Assembly: GCA_018223035.1 (NCBI GenBank)
Contig: JAAEZD010000025.1
Location: forward strand, 4,703 to 68,702
Source of the DNA: Heliomarina sp018223035
GTDB lineage: Bacteria > Pseudomonadota > Alphaproteobacteria > Rhodobacterales > Rhodobacteraceae
Reading direction: 5' to 3'
Length of the DNA: 64,000 nt
The translations under genes were made by a program, and so were the position numbers. The notes under the pieces are model-generated. The model was not told the DNA's origin. It made no database searches and saw only the letters and a program-made list of their open reading frames with translations. Below are positions 16,270 through 24,755 of the stretch, one piece after another (the stretch's first letter is position 1; each line of letters opens with the position of its first letter).

Positions 16270-16440
16270 TCAATCCTTCTCTGTTACGCCCGGTTCGCCA
16301 TTTCCCTCGTCCCGTGACTGCGTTCTTGCCTTGGCCTGTTTCTTGCGTCGAGCCAAGTTTGCCTTCAGTGCAGCCTTAAGGCGATCTTCGCGGGATGATG
16401 CCGCGTTCCGGTCGGGAGAGGGGGGTGATTTTCTTGCCAT
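16270..16440 (-). CDS. Small conserved-type basic protein upstream of murA (56 residues)
   Basis: ATG at 16440 follows AAGG at good spacing; TGA at 16270-16272 lies 5 bases before murA. The 56-residue product is very basic and helical in the middle (REDRLKAALKANLARRKKQAKAR) with an acidic tail (DEGNGEPGVTEKD). A small gene of this type ahead of murA is familiar from related genomes, but its function is unknown. Tight spacing suggests translation is coupled to murA. Confidence 0.72.
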   Translation of the reverse strand: MARKSPPSPDRNAASSREDRLKAALKANLARRKKQAKARTQSRDEGNGEPGVTEKD

Positions 16441-16524
16441 GAACCTTCTCTATCCCAGCAATAAAAAAGCGTCCAGATTGCCCTTGCACCACGCGCGGTT
16501 TGCGTCTAATCAGCCGCCCACGGC

Positions 16525-16599
<75 letters not shown>

Positions 16600-17200
16600 T
16601 TTTTCCAAATTTTTAGCGAATAGGAAGCTCCGGTCGCCTTGCACTATGAGGCGGCGTTCCTTTGTTGCCTTGAACAACGATTGAAATGTACGCATGCGCC
16701 CGTTTGCCTCGCTATCCGAATGGCCTTGGTGATGCTTTAAGATGTTAAACTTAGCTTTGCCTCTATCACACAGGGTGATCTTTGGGCAGGCCTTACTGGG
16801 GGGGGCAACATCTGCTTCCATTCGCACCGCATCGCGCGCAAAAATTTGAAAGCAGACATATAGCCCTGGATAGAGCTTTCGTTCGGCGCGCCAAATACTA
16901 ATGGAAAAGTTGCGCAGATAGCGGACATTGCACCAAGTAACGCGGCGCCTAGCCCATAAGTCGTAACCCGGCCCAGAGCATGCGTAACTGGGCTGACCTG
17001 AACTGAGGTCGACCTCCGGGTTGGATAACAGAACATCTGAGCGCGAGCCGTCTTGCAAAGGCTAGAAGCAGAAGTTGAAAAGGTTGGTGTCTGGGAAACT
17101 AGAGACACTTAAGATAGCATGCGTACAGAACTCCGCACATTTAGAATCCAACCGATCGCCAGCGTCTCTGGATTTCTGGTGTTTTGAAATCAAGGGAAAA
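16600..17200. other. 601 bases without a convincing gene between tRNA-Thr and tRNA-Cys
   Basis: The stretch is richer in A+T than its surroundings. A minus-strand frame (16737-17108) has a hydrophobic run (GLGAALLGAMSAICATFPLVFG) but no ribosome binding site and a Ser/Thr/Pro/Cys-rich rest, so I do not call it. A run of seven G lies at 16798-16804. It is probably intergenic or decayed DNA. Confidence 0.45.
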
Positions 17201-17274
17201 TGGAGGCGAGTACCGGAATCGAACCGGTGTACACGGATTTGCAATCCGCTGCGTCACCACTCCGCCAACTCGCC
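17201..17274 (-). tRNA. tRNA-Cys (GCA)
   Basis: 74 bases including CCA. On the minus strand the acceptor GGCGAGT is followed by TGGCGGAGTGG; the anticodon stem GCGGA/TCCGT closes the loop TTGCAAA, giving GCA. The T-arm is CCGGTTCGATTCCGG. Confidence 0.96.
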
Positions 17275-17754
17275 AAGGCCCTTAGAACAAGGGACTTTGT
17301 GGTGTGGGGCCTGATATCGTCTTATTTTGGTCGGCACAAGCCGAAAGATTTCCTGTTTATTGATTTCGATGCATCGGGCATTCAGAAACACCTGCGGCAT
17401 ATCAAAACAAAATTGGTGTTGCTTTGTTGAAAAGGACCGCTTCAGGCCTCGTTGCCAAATCTTGTGTCCGCGCGAGAGGAGCTGAGAAGGCCCGCGCAAA
17501 ACGCGCCATTTCATCACAAGACAGGGGGCCTGGTTTAGCAACGCTTGAAACAGCTTTAAGACTTGGACGGTCGGACCAATGGCCTTCTGAAGCAATAAGC
17601 ACTGCTTCCCCGCTTAGCCGCCCTGCCGTTCATGACATGGAAATCCGGGGTGTGTACTCCAAGCCTCGGATGACGCCTTTTACTCAAGCAGACCGTTGCC
17701 GAAAGGGGGGGGATGTGGCAATACCGGCCCAAGGCCACAAACGTGAGTTCCGAG
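17275..17754. other. 480 bases without a convincing gene upstream of the methyltransferase
   Basis: Frames on both strands here lack ribosome binding sites and look like shadow translations. A small CCCTT/AAGGG hairpin sits at about 17279-17293. The promoter for the 17755 gene and, on the other strand, for tRNA-Cys must lie here, but I could not assign clear boxes. Confidence 0.4.
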
Positions 17755-18408
17755 ATGACAGATTTTTCCGCCCGCCGCAGGATCATGGTCGATACGCAGG
17801 TCCGTCCTTCGGATGTCACCAAGTTCCCGATCATAGAAGCCATGCTGGCCGTTCCCCGGGAGCAGTTCGTACCCGATGCGTTGCGTGAAGCGGCTTATGC
17901 GGGCGATAACATCGAACTCGGCGACGGGCGCGTCGTTCTCGAGGCGCGTACACTCGCAAAAATGCTCGATGCCTTGGATGTGCGCGGCGACGAGCTTGTG
18001 CTCGATGTCGGTTGCGCCCTTGGCTATTCTTCTGCGGTCATCGCGCGTATGGCCCAGGCTGTCGTGGCGCTGGAAGAAGACGAGGAAATGGCCAGCGAAG
18101 CACAGGATCAACTGGTCAACGTCGGAGCGGACAACGTGGTGCTGCAGGTAGGCACGCTCGCCGAAGGTGCCGCGGAACATGGCCCCTATGATGCGATCAT
18201 CGTGCAGGGCGGCGTCGGTGAATTGCCGGTCGCGCTCACGGATCAACTCAAGGAAGGCGGGCGTATCATCTGTCTTTTCATGGACGAAGCACTTGGCGCA
18301 GTCCGCATTGGTTACAAAACGAGCGCTGGCATGTCTTGGCGGTTTGAATTCAACGCTGGGGCACCGGTGCTTCCGGGATTTCAGAAACAAAGGGCATTTG
18401 CATTGTAG
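17755..18408 (+). CDS. Protein-L-isoaspartate O-methyltransferase family protein
   Basis: A 217-residue SAM-dependent methyltransferase of the PCMT class: VDTQVRPSDVTKFPIIEAMLAVPREQFVPDA at the N-terminus, the SAM loop LVLDVGCALGYSSAVIARMA, and an acidic strand end VVALEEDEEM. Canonical PCMT repairs isoaspartyl residues; the Rhodobacteraceae branch next to tolC is shorter and divergent in its C-terminus, so repair activity is not certain. It lies 81 bases upstream of the TolC gene, likely the same operon. Confidence 0.87.
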   Translation: MTDFSARRRIMVDTQVRPSDVTKFPIIEAMLAVPREQFVPDALREAAYAGDNIELGDGRVVLEARTLAKMLDALDVRGDELVLDVGCALGYSSAVIARMAQAVVALEEDEEMASEAQDQLVNVGADNVVLQVGTLAEGAAEHGPYDAIIVQGGVGELPVALTDQLKEGGRIICLFMDEALGAVRIGYKTSAGMSWRFEFNAGAPVLPGFQKQRAFAL

Positions 18409-18489
18409 TCCCCGTCTTTACGCGAAAACCGGCGCAGTAAATGACGTCGGAGCGGGCGAGGGACCAACATAAAAAGAGGCAGGTGAGAA

Positions 18490-19917
18490 ATGAGGCTCTC
18501 AATGAAACGCAACTTTCTTAAGAAAAGCATTGCGCGCGGTCTCTCCGTTGCCAGTGTCATCGTGGCAACTTGCGTCGGCGCTCAGGCTGATAACTTGGCA
18601 GACGCGCTGGTCGGTGCCTACAACACAAGCGGTTTGCTTGAACAGAACCGAGCGCTGCTGCGCGCGGCCGATGAAGACGTCGCTCTGGCGACGGCAACGC
18701 TTCGTCCGGTCCTGAACTTTATCATGTCGGCTCAGCGCAATGACACGAACAGCGGTAGCAATATCGTGCCGCGCACTTTCAGCCGCCGCGATACGTTGAC
18801 CGCGCAGATCTCGGCAACTTGGTTGCTCTATGACAGTGGCGGCCGACAGATGTCACGTGCGGCTGCCAAAGAAACGGTTCTGGCCACTCGGCAGCAATTG
18901 CTTTCCGTTGAACAGTCCGTGCTTTTGCGTGCTGTTAGCGCTTACGTGAATATCCTCCTACAGGCGGAGAACGTAGAGCTTCGTCAGAACAACCTGCGCC
19001 TGCTGCAAGAGGAATTGCGGGCCGCTCAAGACCGTTTTGATGTTGGTGAAGTGACGCGGACCGACGTGGCGCTTGCGGAGTCGCAGGTCGCAGCCGCTCG
19101 CAGCAACCTTTCGACGGCACAAGGCGGGCTGGTTAGTGCCCGGGCTGAATACCTGAGCGCAGTCGGCTCCGAGCCGGGCACTCTTGCGGGCCAGCCGCGC
19201 ATGCCGCCTCTCCCTGCCTCGATTGAACAGGCTCAGGCCGTGGCCATGCGGACGCACCCGGACATTCTCGCGGCTCAGCATCAGGTTGCCGCAGCCGAGC
19301 TCGCCATCAAGGCCGCACAATCGGATCTGGGTCCGAGCGTCAACGCCGGTGCAGACTTTAGCTACACCGATGATCTTGGATCCGGTGCCTATAGTGAGGA
19401 TACGAGCCTTTCCCTGACGCTCAACCAGCCGATCTACCGCGGTGGGTCGCTGCTCGCGAGCGTGCGTCGTGCGATGGCGACGCGCGATGCGTCGCGAGGC
19501 AACCTTCTGAACGTCCAGCGTCAGGTTCTTCTGGCCGTGAACGATGCCTTTGTCCGTCTCCGTGTGGCGCGGGCAAGCCTGTCTGCGACTGCTGAACAGG
19601 TTCGGGCAGCTCAGGTGGCCTTTGACGGCATTCGCGAGGAAGCAACGCTCGGCGCGCGGACGACACTCGATGTTCTGTCGGCAGAACAGGAACTGCTTGA
19701 TGCGGCAACTGCGCGGATATCCGCTCGCTCCGAAGAATCGGTGGCCGCTTATCAGCTCCTTGCCGCGCAGGGGCTTCTGACGGCCGAACGTATGCAGCTT
19801 GGCGTGCAGATTTATGATCCGACGCTGTATTACAACCTCGCCAAGGATGCGCCTTCCACGCTAAGCAAACAGTCGAAAGATCTCGATCGCGTTCTCAAAG
19901 CGCTGGGGCGCAATTAA
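18490..19917 (+). CDS. tolC: TolC-family outer membrane channel protein
   Basis: A 475-residue outer-membrane efflux protein with a signal peptide (about residues 1-33, cleavage near AQA-DN) and two copies of the OEP coiled-coil/beta repeat. Typical markers are the repeated helices (QNNLRLLQEELRAAQDRFDVGEVTRTDVALAESQVAAARSNL) and GARTTLDVLSAEQELLDA. It provides the exit duct for type I secretion and RND/MFS pumps. AGGTGAG precedes the ATG. No pump gene adjoins it, so it is probably a shared component. Confidence 0.94.
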   Translation: MRLSMKRNFLKKSIARGLSVASVIVATCVGAQADNLADALVGAYNTSGLLEQNRALLRAADEDVALATATLRPVLNFIMSAQRNDTNSGSNIVPRTFSRRDTLTAQISATWLLYDSGGRQMSRAAAKETVLATRQQLLSVEQSVLLRAVSAYVNILLQAENVELRQNNLRLLQEELRAAQDRFDVGEVTRTDVALAESQVAAARSNLSTAQGGLVSARAEYLSAVGSEPGTLAGQPRMPPLPASIEQAQAVAMRTHPDILAAQHQVAAAELAIKAAQSDLGPSVNAGADFSYTDDLGSGAYSEDTSLSLTLNQPIYRGGSLLASVRRAMATRDASRGNLLNVQRQVLLAVNDAFVRLRVARASLSATAEQVRAAQVAFDGIREEATLGARTTLDVLSAEQELLDAATARISARSEESVAAYQLLAAQGLLTAERMQLGVQIYDPTLYYNLAKDAPSTLSKQSKDLDRVLKALGRN

Positions 19918-19985
19918 GCAGCGTTGCTTCTGGTTGTCTGAGGCGACGGCCAGAGCTACACTCATACCGAGGCAGGAGATAAAAA

Positions 19986-20855
19986 ATGTCTGAACCGGTA
20001 GCGAATGCAGAGATAGAGGATGTTCTGTCCTCAATTCGACGATTGGTCACGGATGAAGGGCGCGGACAAAGGTCCGGCGATGCACAGGCGAAAAAGAAAC
20101 CCGCAAGCAAGCTGGTTCTGACACCTGCGCTGCGCGTTCCCGCGTCACAGCTCTCCGGTGAGAAGGCGCAAGAGCGCACCTTGGAACCGCGTAAGCAGGT
20201 TGCAGATATAGAAGAAGCCGGATCGTCTGAAAATCGCACCAGGGCAAGGGTTGATCCGTTTTCGAATCCGCCCTGGTCAAATCCGGAAAATACCCTGCAC
20301 AACGCGGCGGGAGGGTTGGCTGCGAATGCCGAACAGCCCGCTGACGGAGAGCATGCGAACAAGCCTTCCCCTCACCCGGAAATCAGTCCTTTAGCGACTT
20401 CGCCAGAGCCCGCGAAAAGCGAGCACGTGGCGCGCGCCGCAAGCCTCAGCGCAAAGATTCAAGCCTTGGAATCTGCGATTGCACAGACGCAAGATCAATG
20501 GGAGCCGGACGGCTCGCGGGGAGATGATTACGCGGGAGTTCCGACACGCTCGATGAAGTGGCGCGACACCAATGAACAGGCGACTGGCAGGGAAGCGGCG
20601 ATGGCGAATGAACCTGTAAAAGAGCAAGTTACTGCCACGCCTCCTCAGGCAGAGGGCCACGAGCACCAGGAAAACGACGTCGCCGACATGTTTTCTGACG
20701 AAGGTTTCATCGACGAAGAAGCACTGCGGGACCTGGTTGCCGACATCGTTCGCAAGGAACTGCAAGGGCCTCTGGGCGAACGGATTACACGCAACGTGCG
20801 CAAACTCGTGCGTCGTGAAATCCAGCGTGCCTTGACCACGCAGCAGTTCGACTAG
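19986..20855 (+). CDS. PopZ-like (DUF2497-type) acidic scaffold protein candidate
   Basis: A 289-residue protein with short conserved-looking ends and a long disordered middle. The N-terminal helix NAEIEDVLSSIRRLVTDEG resembles the N-terminal partner-binding helix of PopZ (type ILASIRRIISED). The C-terminus (about residues 240-289: ALRDLVADIVRKELQGPLGERITRNVRKLVRREIQRAL) forms helices like the PopZ oligomerisation domain. The middle is rich in Pro, Glu, Ala and Ser. GGAG precedes the ATG. PopZ organises cell poles; equivalence is inference from layout. Its stop overlaps the convergent cobQ stop in CTAG. Confidence 0.6.
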   Translation: MSEPVANAEIEDVLSSIRRLVTDEGRGQRSGDAQAKKKPASKLVLTPALRVPASQLSGEKAQERTLEPRKQVADIEEAGSSENRTRARVDPFSNPPWSNPENTLHNAAGGLAANAEQPADGEHANKPSPHPEISPLATSPEPAKSEHVARAASLSAKIQALESAIAQTQDQWEPDGSRGDDYAGVPTRSMKWRDTNEQATGREAAMANEPVKEQVTATPPQAEGHEHQENDVADMFSDEGFIDEEALRDLVADIVRKELQGPLGERITRNVRKLVRREIQRALTTQQFD

Positions 20856-22306
20856 AAGCTCGGCTCGCTCGCTAGGGCGAGCATCGCGTCGATATCCAGA
20901 TATCTTTCGAGGTGATCGGCCAGCGCGTCCAGCGTTGCCTCAACTTCGGACTCGTATTGCGCGACCGAACGGTGCCCAAGGCGGTCCAGAAAGCTTTTTC
21001 GGAATGCATCGGAACTGAAAATACCGTGCATGTAGCAACCCATGACGCGTCCGTCTTTGGATGCTGCGCCCTCCGGCTGGCCGTCGATCTCGAGCCATGC
21101 ACGGGTGCAGTCTGGCCCTTCTGTGCGTCCCATGTGGATTTCGTAGCCAGAAACTCTCTCCCCACCTGGGCGCGCAATGCCGTTCCGTTCTATGACCTTC
21201 TTGTTGCCGGACATTGTCGTTTCGACGTCCAATAGTCCCAGGCCGGACGCTGCGCCGGGCAGGCCGTCGACGCCGCCCGGATCGGATATCCGGGTCCCAA
21301 GCATCTGATACCCGCCGCAAAGCCCCAGTACATGCCCGCCCCGGCGCAGGTGAGCTTTAAGGTCAATGTCCCAGCCCTGTGCCCGGAAGAACGCAAGATC
21401 ACCAAGCGTCGTCTTACTGCCCGGTATGAGGACCAGATCGGCGTCGCCGGGCAGGGGGAGCCCCGGTTGAATGATCTCGACCGAAACGTCCGGCTCAGAG
21501 GCAAGCGGATCGAGGTCATCGAAATTCGCCATGCGGGGCAACTTTGGCACCACGATTTTGCAGGCACCGCCGGTGTGCGATGCGATATCCAGCATGTCTT
21601 CTGCTGGAAGCCGCCACGCATCTTCAAACCAGGGAACAACACCCATGGACGGCCAGCCTGTCAGAGAAGCGATCGCATCTCGCCCAGCGTCGAAAAGAGA
21701 CAGGTCGCCACGAAACCGGTTCACGGCGAATGCTTGAACGTGCGCCGCATCCTCGGTGTCGAGAACAGCCTTCGTCCCGACAATCTGTGCGATCACGCCG
21801 CCCCGGTCTATGTCGCCGACCAGAACAACGGGAATATGGGTCGCCCGGGCGAACCCCATATTGGCGATATCGCCTTTTCTCAGGTTGATCTCCGCCGGGC
21901 TGCCTGCCCCTTCGACAAGGACAAGATCAACCTGATCAGCCAGTCGCCGAAAGCTTTCAATCACTGCCGGCAACAGGCCGGTGCGGTCGCGTTGATACGC
22001 CTTTGCCTCGGCGCGTCCAACACGTTTGCCCTGTAGAACGATCTGCGCTCCGGTATCCGTTTCAGGCTTGAGAAGCACCGGGTTCATATCCGTATGCGGA
22101 ACCCTGCGCGCCGCGCGCGCCTGAAGCGCCTGTGCGCGCCCGATCTCGCCACCGTCGGCGGTTACTGCGGCGTTGTTGGACATGTTCTGAGGCTTGAATG
22201 GCGCGACGCTTAGCCCGCGCCTTACGCAAGCGCGGGCCAGCCCGGCCACCAAGATCGACTTGCCGACATTGCTACCGGTGCCCTGAATCATCAACGCGCG
22301 CGCCAT
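20852..22306 (-). CDS. cobQ: Cobyric acid synthase (adenosylcobyrinate a,c-diamide amidotransferase)
   Basis: A 484-residue two-domain enzyme that amidates cobyrinic acid a,c-diamide at positions b, d, e and g in vitamin B12 synthesis. The N-terminal dethiobiotin-synthetase-like ATPase has the loop GTGSNVGKS; the C-terminal class I glutamine amidotransferase has its cysteine in LGLCGGYQMLG. ATG 22306 begins the standard MARALMIQGTGSNVGKS. No other cobalamin genes are nearby. Confidence 0.96.
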   Translation of the reverse strand: MARALMIQGTGSNVGKSILVAGLARACVRRGLSVAPFKPQNMSNNAAVTADGGEIGRAQALQARAARRVPHTDMNPVLLKPETDTGAQIVLQGKRVGRAEAKAYQRDRTGLLPAVIESFRRLADQVDLVLVEGAGSPAEINLRKGDIANMGFARATHIPVVLVGDIDRGGVIAQIVGTKAVLDTEDAAHVQAFAVNRFRGDLSLFDAGRDAIASLTGWPSMGVVPWFEDAWRLPAEDMLDIASHTGGACKIVVPKLPRMANFDDLDPLASEPDVSVEIIQPGLPLPGDADLVLIPGSKTTLGDLAFFRAQGWDIDLKAHLRRGGHVLGLCGGYQMLGTRISDPGGVDGLPGAASGLGLLDVETTMSGNKKVIERNGIARPGGERVSGYEIHMGRTEGPDCTRAWLEIDGQPEGAASKDGRVMGCYMHGIFSSDAFRKSFLDRLGHRSVAQYESEVEATLDALADHLERYLDIDAMLALASEPSF

Positions 22307-22372
22307 CGTCCGGTCCTGTTGAGCTCCGTTTCCTGTCAGTCCTGATACAGCGATAACGCTACAGGCAGACAC

Positions 22373-22405
22373 AAAAAAAGCGCGCCCAACCGGCGCGCCC
22401 TTTTT
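22373..22405. terminator. Bidirectional intrinsic terminator between DUF6280 and cobQ
   Basis: Stem GCGCGCC (22380-22386), loop of 5, GGCGCGC (22392-22398). It is flanked by AAAAAAA on the left and TTTTT on the right, so the minus-strand transcript of the DUF6280 gene ends in a run of U after the hairpin. Confidence 0.85.
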
Positions 22406-22421
22406 GAGTCATACGTCTGGA

Positions 22422-22742
22422 TCAGGCTGCTTCTGCCTGCTCCGCTGCATGACGACGCTCGCTCTCTTCGCGCGACAGCGCAACAGAGGTACGGACGCCA
22501 CGTCCAACAAAATCCATCAGACCCAGCACAACACGCTCGTTTGGGTCGATACCGGCGCAGGACAGGACTTCGCGGCCATCCCGCGAACGTGCCCAGCGAG
22601 CGATTTGTTCGGGACCATTGCCGTATTTCTTGTCATCGGCGATGGCATCATCCAGAGCAGCCAACACGACGGCTGCGAAAAGTTTACGTGCACGATTGCC
22701 TTGCTCGTTGTTAAAGGCAGTGCCGTCAACGAAATCTTTCAT
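22422..22742 (-). CDS. DUF6280-type small protein
   Basis: A 106-residue acidic protein (MKDFVDGTAFNNEQGNRARKLFAAVVLAALDDAIADDKKYGNGPEQIARWARSRDG...). I relate it to DUF6280, a small Rhodobacterales family of unknown function, from memory of its sequence style. The ATG has AAGGGAAACGAG upstream and a terminator follows the gene, so it is an independent single-gene unit. It is divergent from efp and may be a nucleoid- or ribosome-associated regulator, but there is no direct evidence. Confidence 0.75.
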   Translation of the reverse strand: MKDFVDGTAFNNEQGNRARKLFAAVVLAALDDAIADDKKYGNGPEQIARWARSRDGREVLSCAGIDPNERVVLGLMDFVGRGVRTSVALSREESERRHAAEQAEAA

Positions 22743-22957
22743 CTCGTTTCCCTTGTTTTTTTTGCTCTTGTTAATTTCGGCGCGAAGCCCCTTATGACGG
22801 AACAGAACCGATTCGGATACCGCAAATACTCATGCCTGCCATGCGCTGTCTGCATGGCTTTGCCTTGCGTAACGCGAGATATCGTTGTCTTGTCAGGTCC
22901 GTCCCCCCGAGATATAGGAGCGCAACTTCCATCATCAACCTGTTTGAAGGTTTTGTA

Positions 22958-23521
22958 ATGTCCAAGATCAACGGAAATGAAATTCGTCCTGGAAACGTTC
23001 TCGAGCATAACGATGCGCTCTGGACGGCGGTTAAAGTGGACCACGTCAAACCCGGGAAAGGTGGCGCGTTCGCACAGGTCGAACTGCGCAACATCCGCAA
23101 CGGTTCAAAGCTGAACGAACGCTTTCGCAGTGCGGACAAGGTCGAGCGTGTGCGGCTCGAGCAAAAAGATCAGCAGTTCCTCTATGAATCTGACGGTATG
23201 CTGGTCTTCATGAACACAGAGACCTACGAACAGGTTGAATTGCCTTCGGAAATTCTCGGTGATCGGCGTCCGTTCCTGCAGGATGGCATGACCATTGTCG
23301 TCGAATTCCACGAAGAAGAGGCGCTCAACGCCACCTTGCCGCAAAAGGTGGTCTGCAAGGTTGTGGAAACCGAGCCGGTGGTCAAAGGCCAGACTGCGGC
23401 GAACTCTTTCAAACCTGCCGTGCTGGACAATGGCGTAAAGGTCATGGTGCCTCCCTTCGTCGGTCAGGACGAAGACATCGTGGTTAACACCGAAACCATG
23501 GAATACACAGAACGCGCGTGA
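22958..23521 (+). CDS. efp: Elongation factor P
   Basis: A 187-residue three-domain beta protein that relieves ribosome stalling at polyproline. Domain I carries the modification-site lysine K34 in KPGKGGAF. Domain III contains the usual VPPFVGQDEDIVVNTETMEYTERA ending. The start at 22958 gives the normal MSKINGNEIRPGNVL opening; the longer upstream frame lacks support. The lysine-type loop would fit EpmA-style modification. Confidence 0.97.
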   Translation: MSKINGNEIRPGNVLEHNDALWTAVKVDHVKPGKGGAFAQVELRNIRNGSKLNERFRSADKVERVRLEQKDQQFLYESDGMLVFMNTETYEQVELPSEILGDRRPFLQDGMTIVVEFHEEEALNATLPQKVVCKVVETEPVVKGQTAANSFKPAVLDNGVKVMVPPFVGQDEDIVVNTETMEYTERA

Positions 23522-23558
23522 CGTTTTGTCTCATGCGCGTCTCAGGGTTCTACAGCGA

Positions 23559-24146
23559 TCAGGTTGAGCGAAGCAGTGTTTTGTTCGACCCGATCGCTTC
23601 GGCGATACGCGTGTAATGCAGCTTCTTTCCGGTGTCATCATCCGGAGTCCGCAGGAGAAGTGTCTCGGTGTTCTGCAAAATCGCTTCCGCCTGCTGGTTC
23701 ACGCTCGCCTGGGACTCGGCGCGGACCGCCGTAAGAGGACGGGTGGTCGCCTGCGGGGAAGACCCACCGGTGGAAACGTTTTGTCTGGGCTTGCTGCTGT
23801 CGCGGTTTCTGCGCGCCAGATTGGCCATATCCTGTGAGGTCTGGTTCAGGACATCCTTGATTTCCTCGTAATCTGTATCTTCGGGAATATCCGCCGCCAT
23901 TTTGCCGATCCGCTCGGCAAGACAATCCACCCGATACGCCGAATCGAGCGCGCCACAAAATTTGCTTGCTGCGCTGAGCGATCCCACGATCACATCCGTG
24001 AACCGGCTTGAGCCGAACCCGCCAGCCGGAACTACAAAGGTTACCACGCCTCCGACAGGAGCCTGTGCGTGAACCAGAGTGGGAACGGGCAGGACAATAG
24101 CGCCCGCAGCCATCAATGTAATTGAAAAGCGGCTGAATGGTTTCAT
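23559..24146 (-). CDS. Secreted protein of unknown function (195 residues)
   Basis: I do not recognise the family. A clear signal peptide (residues 1-28, MKPFSRFSITLMAAGAIVLPVPTLVHA-QA) is followed by a glycine-rich segment (PVGGVVTFVVPAGGFGSSRF), then helices with two cysteines (CGALDSAYRVDC) that could form a disulfide, and a Ser/Thr/Gln-rich linker. GGGAG precedes the ATG. It is probably periplasmic. It faces away from the second secreted gene at 24374 across 227 bases. Confidence 0.75.
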   Translation of the reverse strand: MKPFSRFSITLMAAGAIVLPVPTLVHAQAPVGGVVTFVVPAGGFGSSRFTDVIVGSLSAASKFCGALDSAYRVDCLAERIGKMAADIPEDTDYEEIKDVLNQTSQDMANLARRNRDSSKPRQNVSTGGSSPQATTRPLTAVRAESQASVNQQAEAILQNTETLLLRTPDDDTGKKLHYTRIAEAIGSNKTLLRST

Positions 24147-24373
24147 GAGGAATCTCCCTAAAACATGATTGAAGCGTAATTGACGTGACCCTGACAGCGC
24201 CAGACGCTTCCGTCTCGGAAAGAATGTAGATGGATTCCTGCCCCTACGTCAAAGAATTGGCGACTTTGCCTCATTCTTGTGAGACGCCGTTGAAAAACCT
24301 CTTCCTCTGCGTCAACATCGGCGAATGAAAAGCGATTTGTTCAGCTTGAAGTTTACCTCTCAGGGGTGAGAAT

Positions 24374-24751
24374 ATGAAACTACACTTGATTATTTTCTGC
24401 GCGGCGGCAATGGCGGCCTTTTCACTGGCTCCGGCCAGGGCTCAGGTCGTGGAGGCGGCGACCGCCGAAGCGCGCGCTCGACTTGCCTGTGGCAGCGGAA
24501 CACTTGTGTCGGCGCAATACATTGGCGGCGGCCAGTTGCAGGTGACATGCTCGCAGCAGAGCTCCCAAAGTCAGACACAGCAAGCCACGACGGCGGAAAC
24601 GGCTCTTGCAGGAACCGGACTTACAGTTCCCGTAGCTGTTGGCGTGCTGGCAGGCTTGACGGTTATTGGCATTGTGTCCGGGTCAGATGATGACGCTGTG
24701 GGGACAGGCACGACCACCACAACAAGGACCGGACAAGTTTTCGCAAGGTAA
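24374..24751 (+). CDS. Small secreted or membrane-anchored protein (125 residues)
   Basis: A signal peptide (residues 1-23, ending ARA-QV) is followed by a short domain with two cysteines (LACGSGTLVSAQYIGGGQLQVTCS), a glutamine/serine linker, one hydrophobic helix (LTVPVAVGVLAGLTVIGIVSG), then an acidic-threonine tail (SDDDAVGTGTTTTTRTG). GGGGTGAG precedes the ATG. The family is unknown to me. The helix-plus-SDDD pattern recurs in many alphaproteobacterial small secreted proteins. Confidence 0.7.
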   Translation: MKLHLIIFCAAAMAAFSLAPARAQVVEAATAEARARLACGSGTLVSAQYIGGGQLQVTCSQQSSQSQTQQATTAETALAGTGLTVPVAVGVLAGLTVIGIVSGSDDDAVGTGTTTTTRTGQVFAR

Positions 24752-24755
24752 CTGC

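Noticed and set aside
16737..17108. Possible 123-residue membrane protein
   Set aside because: It has one hydrophobic run but no ribosome binding site, and the rest is Ser/Thr/Pro-rich without protein-like pattern.
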